Shown piece after piece: positions 25,192-34,320 of a DNA stretch of 64,000 nt (its first letter is position 1; every line of letters starts with the position of its first letter). Made by a program: the position numbers and the translations under genes. The DNA is from Polaromonas sp. (GTDB lineage Bacteria > Pseudomonadota > Gammaproteobacteria > Burkholderiales > Burkholderiaceae_C). Below the pieces are notes generated by a model. That model saw only the letters and a list, made by a program, of their open reading frames with translations. It did no database searches and was not told the origin of the DNA. Location of the stretch: the NCBI RefSeq assembly GCF_016185115.1, contig NZ_JACPOF010000015.1, forward strand, positions 1 to 64,000. Direction: 5' to 3'.

Positions 25192-26225
25192 TGCAACAAA
25201 AAATGCCCTTCTCCCAGAGCTTTCTTCTCGACGGAAAGCCAGTAGGCGATGGTCACCCAGCATACGTTATCGCGGAAGCAGGGGTTGCGCATTTCGGTAG
25301 CGAAGAGAAGGCCTATCGCTTGGTCGATATGGCGGTAGATGCGGGTGCAGATGCCGTAAAGTTTCAGATTTTCGATGTAGATGAGTTGATTGCCAAAACA
25401 CTTCCCGAATGGCGTCGGCGTTTACGTTCACGACAACTTCCCTATGAGGCGTTTGAACGTATTCAGCAATATTGCAAAGAAAAGGCGATCACCTTTTTTG
25501 CGACTGCGCATGACTATCCATCGTTGGATTTTTTGACTTCCCTAAACGTTCCACTATATAAGGTTGGGTCAGGAGAGGTCGGTAATTTGCCCTATCTGCG
25601 AGCCATTGCTTCTCTGGGCAAGCCGCTTATTTTTTCAGTGGGTATGTACACGCTGGACCAAATAGAGCAGGCAATTGAAGTTGTTAGGCAGACCGACAAT
25701 CGTGATGTCGCAGTTTTGCATTGCGTCACGCGGTATCCCACCCCCCCACTTGAGGCGGCCTTGGGGAACATAACGCTAATTCGTGCGAGGTTTGGATTAG
25801 TGACGGGCTACTCTGACCACACTCAAGGGTTTCACCTGCCGCTTGCAGCAGTCGCTTTGGGCTCACGGATTATCGAAAAGCATATTAGTCTGGACTTCAA
25901 TGTGCCTGATGCACAGGACTGGAAAGTCTCATGTGGTCCACATGACCTCGCCCAATTCGTACAACAGCTTCGTGAGATCGAGGCAGCGTTGGGAGTAAGG
26001 ACCAGCGGACCTACCGATGCGGAGCGCGAAAGTCTGATATGGGCAAGCAAGAGTTTGGTACCGACCAGGGATATCCGTAAAGGCGAAGCGATTCGAGAAA
26101 GTGATCTGGTGGCAAAGCGACCTGGTAACGGTATCTCTCCTTCAGACGTCAACAAGGTTGTCGGACGCGTAGCCGTTGAAGACATAGCGAAAGATCAAGC
26201 TATCAAGTGGGAACAATTTGCGTGA
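25191..26225 (+). CDS. neuB: N-acetylneuraminate/legionaminate synthase family protein (NeuB-like)
   Basis: 344 residues from GTG 25191, which has GGAG at 25181-25184; ATG 25203 is an alternative. The TIM-barrel start YVIAEAGVAHFG replaces the common IAEIGxNHxG. DAVKFQIFDVDEL, YKVGSGEV, GYSDHTQGFHLPLAAVALG and IEKHISLD are NeuB hallmarks. The C-terminal 60 residues form the SAF antifreeze-like domain that covers the active site. It condenses phosphoenolpyruvate with a 6-carbon acetamido sugar to a 9-carbon nonulosonate. The following NeuC-like gene would supply the ManNAc-type substrate. The exact isomer is not decidable. Confidence 0.85.
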   Translation: MQQKMPFSQSFLLDGKPVGDGHPAYVIAEAGVAHFGSEEKAYRLVDMAVDAGADAVKFQIFDVDELIAKTLPEWRRRLRSRQLPYEAFERIQQYCKEKAITFFATAHDYPSLDFLTSLNVPLYKVGSGEVGNLPYLRAIASLGKPLIFSVGMYTLDQIEQAIEVVRQTDNRDVAVLHCVTRYPTPPLEAALGNITLIRARFGLVTGYSDHTQGFHLPLAAVALGSRIIEKHISLDFNVPDAQDWKVSCGPHDLAQFVQQLREIEAALGVRTSGPTDAERESLIWASKSLVPTRDIRKGEAIRESDLVAKRPGNGISPSDVNKVVGRVAVEDIAKDQAIKWEQFA

Positions 26226-27382
26226 CCAAGAGAAAAATATGCGTTGTCATCACAACGCGCGGCAACTATGCCAAGATGAAATCTGTGATTTCTGCAATCC
26301 AGGCGTCTCCCGATTTGGAACTGCAATTGATATTGGGTGGGATGGTAGTTCTTGAGAAATATGGGCGCATTCTGAATACCATCGCGGACCAGAATTTGCC
26401 TGTTTCGCGAACTATTCATTTCGTTGTTGAAGGCGAAAACCTTGTCACGATGGCTAAATCTGCTGGCTTGGCTGTCGCCGAATTTGCTACTGCCTTTGAG
26501 GACTTGAAGCCAGACGTGGTGTTAGTTATCGCTGATCGATTTGAATGCCTTCCGATAGCAATGGCAGCCGCGTACATGAACATTGTGGTGGCGCACGTCG
26601 AAGGTGGTGAGGTTTCCGGATCCATTGACGAAAGTATTCGACACTCAATCACCAAATTGGCGCATCTGCATTTCCCGTCCTCAAAAGAGGCGGCTGCGCG
26701 CATTGCACGTATGGGAGAGAATCCTGCGGTCATTTTCCCTGTTGGTGGCACCAGTATGGATGTCATCCGCCAATTGGATCTTGCTGATCTCGATCCTGTT
26801 CGACGCTATATGCACGACTATGGAATGGGTTCCCTGATCAATCTGGACCCGGGTAAATATTTGCTTTTGACTCAGCATCCAGTAACAACGGAATATGACG
26901 CAAACCTCGAACATATCCGTGAAACGATTGCTGCACTGCAGGAATTGAACATGCCCACAGTCTGGGTGATGCCCAATATGGATGCTGGCTCAGACGGGAT
27001 CAATAAAGGAATAAGGATGTTTCGTGAGAGCGACAAGCCGGACAATATTCATTTCTTCAAGAGTTTACCGATCGAACTTTTTGCGCCTCTGATGAAAAAC
27101 GCTGCTTGCTTGCTGGGTAACTCCTCCAGCGGTATTCGTGAATCCGCATTTTTGGGAACACCAAGCGTGAATATCGGATCGAGACAATTTGGTCGCCAGC
27201 GCGGTGAGAATGTTACCGATGTTAGTTATGACCGGCATGAGATTGTGAAGGCCGTCCGAGACCAACTGGCACATGGCCGGTATGCGTCAGACGACATTTA
27301 TGGGGACGGCTACGCTGCAGACAGGATCGTGGATGTCTTGAAGTCTGTTGAGTTCCAAATTCAAAAAACAGTAACCTATTGA
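26222..27382 (+). CDS. neuC: Hydrolysing UDP-N-acetylglucosamine 2-epimerase family protein (NeuC/LegG-like)
   Basis: 386 residues from GTG 26222 (GTGA overlap with neuB). VVITTRGNYAKMKSV starts the GT-B-like fold. ADRFECLPIA, HVEGGEVSGSIDESIRHSI, PVGGTSMDVIR and LLGNSSSGIRESAFLG match the NeuC/LegG type rather than the non-hydrolysing WecB type. It inverts C2 and releases UDP to give a free manno-configured amino sugar, the NeuB substrate. Order neuB-neuC with a 4,6-dehydratase upstream favours a legionaminic-acid-like product. Confidence 0.85.
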   Translation: MTKRKICVVITTRGNYAKMKSVISAIQASPDLELQLILGGMVVLEKYGRILNTIADQNLPVSRTIHFVVEGENLVTMAKSAGLAVAEFATAFEDLKPDVVLVIADRFECLPIAMAAAYMNIVVAHVEGGEVSGSIDESIRHSITKLAHLHFPSSKEAAARIARMGENPAVIFPVGGTSMDVIRQLDLADLDPVRRYMHDYGMGSLINLDPGKYLLLTQHPVTTEYDANLEHIRETIAALQELNMPTVWVMPNMDAGSDGINKGIRMFRESDKPDNIHFFKSLPIELFAPLMKNAACLLGNSSSGIRESAFLGTPSVNIGSRQFGRQRGENVTDVSYDRHEIVKAVRDQLAHGRYASDDIYGDGYAADRIVDVLKSVEFQIQKTVTY

Positions 27383-28377
27383 TATCCGTCGTGACTAAGC
27401 CCGTCGCAATATATTACCGAATTCTCCAATATCAGTCGACAAATCTACTTCGTTTGGCGTCAGAGTTCGATTTGAGGATTCTGGATTCGCCGGCCGACGA
27501 CACCGCATCGTTGTTGGGTATAGTTGAGGTGCTGTTTGCACCACTCGGCTATATGGTTGACAGAAAAAAAATGGACTGCTGTCCCCGACTCAAGGTTATT
27601 GTTTCCAATACGACAGGTCATCCGCACATTGATGTGGACTACGCAAACTCGAGGGGCATTGGTGTTGCTTGTTTAAAGTTTGCACAAGAGTTTCTACAAG
27701 CGGTCACTCCCACCGCTGAATTAACGTGGGGTCTGATCATCGCTCTCACGCGTAATATTCTCCCGGCACACGCATCGGTGCTATCCGGCAAGTGGGATCG
27801 TCGTCCGTTCGGTGCGTCAGCCATGCTATCGCGAATGAGTCTAGGAGTGGTCGGTCATGGTCGCCTTGGCACGCTGGTTGCTCGCTATGGGAGGACTTTT
27901 GGGATGACGGTTCGATATTACGATCCGTTCGTATCGTTCTCGTCGGAAGGTGCACAGCGTATTGATACCCTTGAAGCGCTCGTTGCCGTCAGCGATGTGG
28001 TGACTATTCATGTACCTCATGAAAAAGAGACGGAGGGAATGTTTAATGAGGAGGTGCTTGCCAATTTCAAATTTGGCGCTTATTTGGTCAATACAGCCCG
28101 CGGTGAATTGCTCGATTGGGATGCTTTGCTGGGTGCATTGAGAAGCGGTCGCTTGGCGGGAGCAGCCCTCGATGTTTTTGAAGATGAGTTTTCACCCGGT
28201 TTCGCGGATCAATTTGCTACGCATCCAGTTTTGACATATGCCCGTCATCACGACAACCTCATTTTGACGCCTCACATTGGCGGTTCCACTGTTGATGCGT
28301 GGCGCCTTACAGAGGCTCACGCCATCGATATGGCGTTGAATCATCTCAAGGGCATAGTCCCCGACAACTGCACCTAG
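27379..28377 (+). CDS. D-isomer-specific 2-hydroxyacid dehydrogenase (SerA-like)
   Basis: 332 residues from TTG 27379 (TTGA overlap with neuC); GTG 27391 is equally possible. The NAD loop is GVVGHGRLGTLVARYG. NTARGELLDW contains the catalytic Arg, AALDVFEDE the acid, and TPHIGGST the catalytic His. Members reduce 2-oxo acids to D-2-hydroxyacids or the reverse. Sitting between neuC and the CMP-sugar synthetase it may act on a 2-oxo acid linked to the nonulosonate pathway, or make a hydroxyacyl substituent. Phosphoglycerate dehydrogenase for serine is less likely here because the usual C-terminal ACT domain is absent. Confidence 0.8.
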   Translation: MISVVTKPVAIYYRILQYQSTNLLRLASEFDLRILDSPADDTASLLGIVEVLFAPLGYMVDRKKMDCCPRLKVIVSNTTGHPHIDVDYANSRGIGVACLKFAQEFLQAVTPTAELTWGLIIALTRNILPAHASVLSGKWDRRPFGASAMLSRMSLGVVGHGRLGTLVARYGRTFGMTVRYYDPFVSFSSEGAQRIDTLEALVAVSDVVTIHVPHEKETEGMFNEEVLANFKFGAYLVNTARGELLDWDALLGALRSGRLAGAALDVFEDEFSPGFADQFATHPVLTYARHHDNLILTPHIGGSTVDAWRLTEAHAIDMALNHLKGIVPDNCT

Positions 28378-28429
28378 GGATAATTAGAAAATTGAATGGA
28401 CCTATTGTTAGGGCACTCTAAGATGTAAT

Positions 28430-28459
28430 TTGCATTGCACAGCTCAGGTTCAGTTAATA
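28430..28459 (+). promoter_or_regulatory. Candidate sigma-70 promoter upstream of the small methyltransferase
   Basis: TTGCAT (28430-28435) and TTAATA (28454-28459) are separated by 18 bases in the 98-base A+T-rich gap. An AGGGA ribosome site then precedes ATG 28476. The hexamers match consensus moderately. Confidence 0.3.
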
Positions 28460-28475
28460 GAAATAGGGAATAAAA

Positions 28476-29114
28476 ATGGGAATAAGGCTAAAGGCGATTT
28501 CTGGAGGCCTTGAACTGCTCGGGCTGATATACAGCATCAAGTTGCTGGTGTATCGCGATCTTGCCGATTTAATCGCCAGCTTCCGTTCCGCGCGTTCTAC
28601 CGGCGTCAGCTCTGCCGACTTTATTGCGCTTTACTCACATGTGATAGCTAGAAAACCAAAGTTTATTCTTGAACTCGGTGCGGGGCAAAGCAGCGCTGTC
28701 ATCGCGCTTGGAGCTAAAAAATATGGAGGTGCACGCAGATTTCTGGCCGTCGAAGAAAGTGCAGAGTGGCTTGCGCATCACCGCGAAACAATACCACCCA
28801 CTCTGATGTCGGACATGGACCTAGTTCAGGTGAATACCGAAGCGACTGAACAATACGGCGTAAGAGCCGCACGATATGTGGGGCTTCCAACATTGCCTTA
28901 CGAGCTTGTCCATATCGATGGACCTGATCATGACAAGGTGGGATCAAAAATTTCTTGTGACATTGTGGACTTGCTTCCGCATTTGGCCCCGTCCTGCCTT
29001 GTCGTGTTTGATGGGCGAGAATCTACAGCGAGATTCTCTCGTCCATATCTTGAGCGGGCAGGTTTTCGGTTGAGGCGTCACCCGTTCACGCTGTCGCATG
29101 AGTTTGTTCGATAG
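28476..29114 (+). CDS. Class I SAM-dependent methyltransferase-like protein
   Basis: 212 residues. An N-terminal hydrophobic stretch (LELLGLIYSIKLLVY, about 12-26) may lie on the membrane. FILELGAGQSSAVIALG, about residues 63-79, is a SAM-binding loop, and YELVHIDGPDHDK resembles the acidic segment of the Methyltransf_24/TylF-like group. Target unknown. It stands alone between two gaps of about 100 bases, with its own ribosome site, so it may be separately transcribed. Confidence 0.65.
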   Translation: MGIRLKAISGGLELLGLIYSIKLLVYRDLADLIASFRSARSTGVSSADFIALYSHVIARKPKFILELGAGQSSAVIALGAKKYGGARRFLAVEESAEWLAHHRETIPPTLMSDMDLVQVNTEATEQYGVRAARYVGLPTLPYELVHIDGPDHDKVGSKISCDIVDLLPHLAPSCLVVFDGRESTARFSRPYLERAGFRLRRHPFTLSHEFVR

Positions 29115-29217
29115 CTTTTGGGCCGATACGTTCGCATTTCGCGTTGCTAGATGAGAAGATTGATTTAATCGGTCGTGAATCTTTGCTATTGAACCCCACA
29201 TTAAAAAAGTCAAGTTA

Positions 29218-29961
29218 ATGAATTGGTTATCCGGCGTTCAAATCGATGAGGGAAGCGCAATAGGGCTTATTCCCGCAAGAGGAGGCTCAAAAAGTATCCC
29301 CATGAAGAATATTGCCTTGGTGGGCGATAGGCCCCTGATAGGTTATGTTATCTCCGCTGGATTGAAATCCGATTCCTTGGATGGGATTTATTGTTCTACA
29401 GACCATCAGGCTATTGCCGACGTGTGTATTGCCGGGGGCGTTGAAGTTTTGGACCGGCCAACCAGTCTGGGTGAAGACGATACGCCTGTCGCGGATGTCG
29501 TTGTCAATGTGCTTGAAACGCTGGGGCGTAGATTTGGACGCATCCCTGGAATGGTTGCCTTACTTCAACCGACGTCTCCATTTGTGCTCGCGGAGCATAT
29601 TGATCGTTGCGTTCAACTTTTAATTAGTCAGCCTTCTGCCGATTCCGTTCAGACCGTGTGTCCAGTGCTACACAACAACCATGCTTTTAACCAGCGGGTT
29701 ATCGATGATGAGGGTGTTCATTTTCGTTTTTTGGAGGAACGGCGCAGCGCCTACAACAAGCAGCGAAAACCGAAGCACTATGTTTTTGGCAACATCGTTG
29801 TAACGCGTAGTCGCTCATTGCTTGCGGGTCAGGATTGCTTTGGGGATGTTTCTTTTCCTGTGGTAATACCGAGAATCTACGCGCTGGATGTGGATACTGC
29901 GGACGACCTGGATTATGCGGACTATCTTGTTAGGCGAGGGTCGTTTACGCTGAATGACTGA
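29218..29961 (+). CDS. neuA: CMP-nonulosonate cytidylyltransferase (NeuA-like)
   Basis: 247 residues. GLIPARGGSKSIPMKNI is the signature of acylneuraminate cytidylyltransferases, which activate nonulosonates with CTP. ALLQPTSPF and the C-terminal DVDTADDLDYADYL are the conserved substrate and metal regions. It completes the dehydratase, NeuC, NeuB, NeuA set needed to make a CMP-linked nine-carbon acid. The residue is then used by a glycosyltransferase, possibly the next gene. Confidence 0.85.
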   Translation: MNWLSGVQIDEGSAIGLIPARGGSKSIPMKNIALVGDRPLIGYVISAGLKSDSLDGIYCSTDHQAIADVCIAGGVEVLDRPTSLGEDDTPVADVVVNVLETLGRRFGRIPGMVALLQPTSPFVLAEHIDRCVQLLISQPSADSVQTVCPVLHNNHAFNQRVIDDEGVHFRFLEERRSAYNKQRKPKHYVFGNIVVTRSRSLLAGQDCFGDVSFPVVIPRIYALDVDTADDLDYADYLVRRGSFTLND

Positions 29962-30048
29962 TGGGGTCTGGAATATTTCACAACATATGAACACTGAGCG
30001 CCCGTACTCAAATCGGCCGGCGGTCGTGACAATCTTAGGCTAAAAACC

Positions 30049-31542
30049 ATGAAAGTAGCTTTCATAGGCAATCAAGGTGGGCGTCAAGTACTGTCTTTTT
30101 ATGCTGGGATGGCACGGGCTCTCAACAACGAATTCGGTGTCAGGTCGCACTTCTCGGTCTGGATTGATGGCGAGCGCGACATTCCGTCCGAGCTTGGGAT
30201 GTGCAATAGCCAGATTTCTAGTTTTGAAAGTTATGTCAAAAGTACACCTGTTGCGGGTTCTGCCGATGTAGATCGTTTGCTGCGTGAATACCGTGAAGTG
30301 AATTGGTCTGAAGTAGTGGCTGTGGAGCGTGCCTTTACCGACTATTCAATGTTGCTTGGCGCTGCAGGGGATCGCCGAGAGTCGAATATCTATGTTCAAC
30401 AGCTTGTCGTAGCTCTTGTTCGATATTTTGAAGGGATAGTTGTCGATTCCGACGCTGTGATATGTCAAACTGCCGATACGCTACTCTCGCTGATTGCTGT
30501 CAAGGTTGCCCAACACCACGCGGTCCCGGTGTTTGCTATTAGGCCCGCAACACTGCTTGAACCAGGCACCGAGGGCGGGTTTTTTGGTAACTCCGAGTTT
30601 CTGGAGTGTCGTCGCATGATGAAAGCCTTCTCGGCACGAGAGGGCTTGACGCTGTCTCCCTTTGAATTGACCCGTGTTGCTTCTCTGATAAAAGTGATTC
30701 GCGGTGTTGTTGGATTAACGTCCTTTCATGCCAATACATCTAAAGGGAAGTCGAGTGGCCGCAAGGCGATTACGCCCAATTTGAAGCGCATCTTGCCCTA
30801 TCTTCGCGAAAATGCGATGCTCGATAAAAATATTCATTACACAAAGTTTGACCCGCTGAGGAAAGTCTCTGCGAACATCCTGCGTGCGGTGAGAAAACGA
30901 ATGACGCGGGGAGTCTATGGCCCAATTTCAGTTGACGAAATCCCTCGTAACAGTGTTTTTTATGCCCTTCACTTTCAGCCTGAACAGACGACTTTGGCGC
31001 AAGGCATCTGGTATGCCAATCAGGTGGCTTTGGTTGAGAATTTGTCAAAATCAATGCCACTCGGATTCACGCTTGTCGTAAAGGAGCACCCATGGGGGCG
31101 TGGCAACCGCCCCGCTTGGCAATACAAACACATGGCGGGTTTGTACAACGTGATGTTTTGCGATGCGCCCGCGAAGCAAATCATCCAGCGAGTGGACGCT
31201 GTTATCGCGGTGACCGGCACTGTGGCGATGGAGGCTTTGATATTCGACAAGCCAGCCGTTGTACTGGGGCGAACTTTTTTTGACTTCTCGGATTTGCTCT
31301 ATCTAGTGCGCAATGTGCAGGACCTGCCCGAAGTTTTGGCGAAGATTCTCGTTGACAGCGACTACAAAAATCAAACTAACAGGGAGGAGCGGTTGCACCG
31401 CTTCCTTATCTCATATCTTGATGGACTGATCCCCTATTTCCCGCTACCGCAAAATTCAGAGCAATGGGGTCGTGCGTTAGCTAGCGAACTAGGGATTAGT
31501 CCAGTTTCTCTTGAAAATAAAAGTGAAAAGGACAAACGATGA
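30049..31542 (+). CDS. Capsule-polysaccharide-type glycosyltransferase or transfer protein
   Basis: 497 residues. The C-terminal third ([30 protein letters not shown]) matches the Capsule_synth/KpsC-KpsS-like and sialyl/Kdo-type GT-B proteins that use CMP-linked sugars. The position right after neuA fits transfer of the CMP-nonulosonate. The N terminus [17 protein letters not shown] begins the first GT-B domain. A long basic middle region ([15 protein letters not shown]) may contact the membrane. It overlaps rfbF by 4 bases. Function is inferred from fold and position. Confidence 0.6.
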   Translation: MKVAFIGNQGGRQVLSFYAGMARALNNEFGVRSHFSVWIDGERDIPSELGMCNSQISSFESYVKSTPVAGSADVDRLLREYREVNWSEVVAVERAFTDYSMLLGAAGDRRESNIYVQQLVVALVRYFEGIVVDSDAVICQTADTLLSLIAVKVAQHHAVPVFAIRPATLLEPGTEGGFFGNSEFLECRRMMKAFSAREGLTLSPFELTRVASLIKVIRGVVGLTSFHANTSKGKSSGRKAITPNLKRILPYLRENAMLDKNIHYTKFDPLRKVSANILRAVRKRMTRGVYGPISVDEIPRNSVFYALHFQPEQTTLAQGIWYANQVALVENLSKSMPLGFTLVVKEHPWGRGNRPAWQYKHMAGLYNVMFCDAPAKQIIQRVDAVIAVTGTVAMEALIFDKPAVVLGRTFFDFSDLLYLVRNVQDLPEVLAKILVDSDYKNQTNREERLHRFLISYLDGLIPYFPLPQNSEQWGRALASELGISPVSLENKSEKDKR

Positions 31543-32309
31543 AAGCAGTCATTCTGGCCGGTGGCCTGGGCACCCGTTTAAGTGAAGAAACCGTTTTGAA
31601 ACCAAAGCCCATGGTGGAAATCGGTGGCATGCCTATCCTGTGGCACATCATGAAAACCTATTCATGCCATGGCGTCAATGATTTTGTGGTGTGCCTCGGC
31701 TACAAGGGTTACCTGATCAAGGAATACTTCGCCAATTACTTCCTGCACATGTCTGATGTAACTTTCGACATGGCCAACAACAAGATGGAAGTACATCAGG
31801 CCAGCGCTGAGCCCTGGAAAGTCACCCTGGTTGATACCGGGCAAGACACCATGACCGGGGGGCGCATGAAACGGGTGGCGGCCTATCTGGGCGACGAAGA
31901 CTTCTGCTTTACCTATGGGGATGGTGTGGCCGATGTTGACGTGGGCAAGCTGATTAAATTCCACAAAGAGCAGGGGACGCTCGCAACGGTGACCTCGGTG
32001 CAACCCCCTGGGCGATTCGGTGCTCTGGACATCGCCCACGGCAAGATTACGGGCTTTCAGGAGAAACCCCAGGGTGATGGTGCGTCCATCAATGGCGGCT
32101 ACTTTGTGCTTTCACCGAAAGTCATCGATTACATCACGGACAACACCACAACTTGGGAGCGCGAGCCACTTGAGAGGCTTGCGCGTGAGGGTCAGTTGTC
32201 GGCGTATAAGCACAGTGGTTTTTGGCAGCCTATGGACACTCTGCGTGACAAGACGCTCCTTGAGGAACTCTGGAATAGTGGATCCGCTCCTTGGAAGGTT
32301 TGGAAATAA
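31539..32309 (+). CDS. rfbF: Glucose-1-phosphate cytidylyltransferase
   Basis: 256 residues with the nucleotidyltransferase loop [16 protein letters not shown] at 3-18, [10 protein letters not shown] and the metal-binding [11 protein letters not shown]. Close to the usual 257 residues of RfbF. It forms CDP-glucose from glucose-1-phosphate and CTP, first step to CDP-linked 6-deoxy and dideoxy hexoses. Its normal partner rfbG is 6.8 kb further on, so the pathway genes were split by inserted genes. AAAGGA precedes the start, and a strong hairpin follows the stop (32368-32400). Confidence 0.95.
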   Translation: MKAVILAGGLGTRLSEETVLKPKPMVEIGGMPILWHIMKTYSCHGVNDFVVCLGYKGYLIKEYFANYFLHMSDVTFDMANNKMEVHQASAEPWKVTLVDTGQDTMTGGRMKRVAAYLGDEDFCFTYGDGVADVDVGKLIKFHKEQGTLATVTSVQPPGRFGALDIAHGKITGFQEKPQGDGASINGGYFVLSPKVIDYITDNTTTWEREPLERLAREGQLSAYKHSGFWQPMDTLRDKTLLEELWNSGSAPWKVWK

Positions 32310-32367
32310 TCAGGTTGCGTGAATGAGTAACGCTTTATTGAGCGATGGCGTTCCGGAGCGGTTGATA

Positions 32368-32400
32368 GAATGCTTCGCTGACTTTGCTAGCGAAGCGTTC
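32368..32400 (+). terminator. Long hairpin after rfbF, terminator-like
   Basis: GAATGCTTCGCT (32368-32379) pairs with AGCGAAGCGTTC (32389-32400) over 12 positions with one G-T wobble around a 9-base loop. It is followed by TCTTTGCC rather than a pure T-run. It could end transcription of the upstream operon, or be the remnant of an inserted element. Confidence 0.5.
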
Positions 32401-32469
32401 TCTTTGCCCTCGACTGCTTTGCGAAACCTATAGGCAGTTTGCGAATTTTTAATCTAAACGGATTAGTGC

Positions 32470-33234
32470 ATGAAGCTGACCATCGACACAGACAATAAAA
32501 AATTAACCATTCTGGATGAAAGCGGGACGCACGAACTGGATCTCTACTCCAAAGAGGCCTTTGAGCAGCTATCTAGGCAATGGGTCAAGGTAGGTTGGAA
32601 CGAAAAGTATTCCTACACATTCACTTGGTTTGGACGGCCTGTCATTCAGTTGCCGGAGGACCTGATCCGCATTCAGGAGGTCATTTACAGCGTACAGCCG
32701 GATGTGATTGTTGAAACTGGTGTGGCTCATGGTGGATCTTTGATCTTCTATGCGAGCATTTTTAAAGCGATGGGTAAGGGCCGCGTCATCGGAATTGACA
32801 TCGATATTCGAGCTCACAACCGAAAGGAAATCGAGGCGCATTCGCTCACCTCTCTGATCACTTTGGTCGAGGGTAGCTCTATTGATCCGGTAATAGTGTC
32901 CCAGGTCAAGGCTCACATCAAGCCTGGAGAAAAAGTCCTTGTGTTGCTGGACTCCGACCATTCTCGCCGTCACGTCTTGAATGAGCTGATTGCGTATCAC
33001 GATATCGTTACACCTGGTTCCTATATCGTTGCAACTGACGGTGTCATGGCTGATACTTTCGACGTACCTAGGGGCACGCCGACTTGGGACGAAGATCATC
33101 CTGCCAACGCGGCTAAGGACTTTGTCAAAGATCATCCGGAATTCTTGATTGAACAACCCGCTTGGGCGTTCAACGAGAGCGCGCTGAGCGAGAACATTAC
33201 CTACTGGCCATCGGCATATCTGCGGCGCCTTTAA
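32470..33234 (+). CDS. CmcI/cephalosporin-hydroxylase family methyltransferase-like protein
   Basis: 254 residues. The SAM-binding-like VETGVAHGGSLIFYAS (81-96) with VIGIDIDIR, and LLDSDHSRRHVLNEL with metal-binding Asp and His, are characteristic of the CmcI family. In polysaccharide clusters these act as sugar O-methyltransferases despite the hydroxylase name. It lies between the rfbF hairpin and a glycosyltransferase, so it is inserted within the CDP-sugar set. Acceptor unknown. Confidence 0.75.
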   Translation: MKLTIDTDNKKLTILDESGTHELDLYSKEAFEQLSRQWVKVGWNEKYSYTFTWFGRPVIQLPEDLIRIQEVIYSVQPDVIVETGVAHGGSLIFYASIFKAMGKGRVIGIDIDIRAHNRKEIEAHSLTSLITLVEGSSIDPVIVSQVKAHIKPGEKVLVLLDSDHSRRHVLNELIAYHDIVTPGSYIVATDGVMADTFDVPRGTPTWDEDHPANAAKDFVKDHPEFLIEQPAWAFNESALSENITYWPSAYLRRL

Positions 33235-33245
33235 AAGCATTCGAA

Positions 33246-34100
33246 ATGTCGCAGCAATTGGGAAAAATGCTGGCCCTTGTAACCGTAGGCATTCCAGTTC
33301 GCAACGGCGGGGAGTTTCTCGCTCACGCATTGGACTCCATCTTGGGGCAGTCGTACCGGAACCTCGAGATAGTGGTATCTGACAACGGGTCAGACGACCA
33401 AACAGCCGAAACGATGGCCAGGTATTGCAAGCTGGATCGGCGTATTGTCTACATTCGCCAGCGCGAACCTATCAAGGCTTTCGACAATTTCAGGTTTGTT
33501 CTCGATCAAGCCAAAGGCGTTTACTTTCTTTGGGCTGCGCATGACGATTTTCACAGCCCCGACTACATCGAACGGTTGGTTCATGCTTTGGAGGCAGATT
33601 CTGAGGCAGTGCTGACATTTGGTGACCTCTTAATCACATCTCCTGGTAACGAGCAGGGCACGTTGCGGGACTATGACTTTGCCACTGAGGAGCTTCAGTG
33701 GAGGAGACGTATGAAAAAGGCTGCGTTCACGCAATGTTTCCATATCTATGGTGTATGGAGGACGTCAAGTTTGAAAAGTATTCCCTTTGCGGGGAATGCT
33801 TGGTGGCCAGACCTCCCAGTAATGATTGGGGCTGCGTTCATCGGGACGTTCAAATATGTGCCCGGCCCGAGGTTTTTTTACCATGAGGTTCCCAAAACTA
33901 ATCTGCAGCGTGTTCAATACCAAGACTACGCGGCGCGCTTTAATATCGTTGCTGGCGTTTTGGGCTTGATCAGGGCGAGTTACATTTCTTCTGCAGGTGT
34001 GGGGGGCTTGTTTGCCGGACTATATGGCGCTTGGCTTGTAATATCAAAACAGGCACGCAATTTGCCCGGGTTTTTGGGGCGCAGACTCAGGTGGCCTTGA
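33246..34100 (+). CDS. Family 2 glycosyltransferase (GT-A)
   Basis: 284 residues from ATG 33246; an earlier in-frame start would overlap the upstream gene. LVTVGIPVRNGGEFLAHALD starts the GT2 domain, VVSDNGSDDQT (43-53) binds the nucleotide, and AAHDDFHSP (97-105) supplies the metal-binding acidic motif. A C-terminal hydrophobic segment (VGGLFAGLYGAWLVI) may anchor it. It transfers one sugar during repeat-unit assembly; donor unknown. Confidence 0.8.
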   Translation: MSQQLGKMLALVTVGIPVRNGGEFLAHALDSILGQSYRNLEIVVSDNGSDDQTAETMARYCKLDRRIVYIRQREPIKAFDNFRFVLDQAKGVYFLWAAHDDFHSPDYIERLVHALEADSEAVLTFGDLLITSPGNEQGTLRDYDFATEELQWRRRMKKAAFTQCFHIYGVWRTSSLKSIPFAGNAWWPDLPVMIGAAFIGTFKYVPGPRFFYHEVPKTNLQRVQYQDYAARFNIVAGVLGLIRASYISSAGVGGLFAGLYGAWLVISKQARNLPGFLGRRLRWP

Positions 34101-34165
34101 CGCCGGACACAACTATCCGATTTGTTCGGTATCGTGCGGTCCCCAAAACTAGCCGTTGTCCAGTA

Positions 34166-34240
34166 CGATAATTGCTATATATTTAATAGCTGCTCGCGTG
34201 CATTTCTATTGGTTTGCAGCCGTTTTTAGGGGTTAAAAAT
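34166..34240. repeat. Candidate dispersed intergenic repeat
   Basis: GCTAT (34174-34178) and ATAGC (34186-34190) flank an AT core, followed by TGCTCGCG and a conserved-looking tail with TTGGTTTG. From memory, very similar TTGCTAT...ATAGCTGCTCGCG elements are common between genes of Polaromonas, Rhodoferax and Acidovorax. No second copy was noticed in this window, so the call rests on recollection. Confidence 0.4.
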
Positions 34241-34300
34241 GGCTCCAAACTCATCTGCGGACACCCATTGCGACGCGTAAAACGCTTTCAAAAGGTCCGC

Positions 34301-34320
34301 ATGTAAAGTTGACCTTACAT
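34301..34320. promoter_or_regulatory. 20-base near-palindrome
   Basis: ATGTAAAGTTGACCTTACAT is symmetric at 16 of 20 positions, with perfect 6-base arms. It is long enough for a dimeric regulator site, lies 134 bases before the membrane-protein gene, and also contains a TTGACC -35-like hexamer. Function unknown. Confidence 0.35.

Noticed and set aside
27379..28377. Housekeeping phosphoglycerate dehydrogenase (serA)
   Set aside because: It lacks the C-terminal ACT domain and sits inside the nonulosonate operon.
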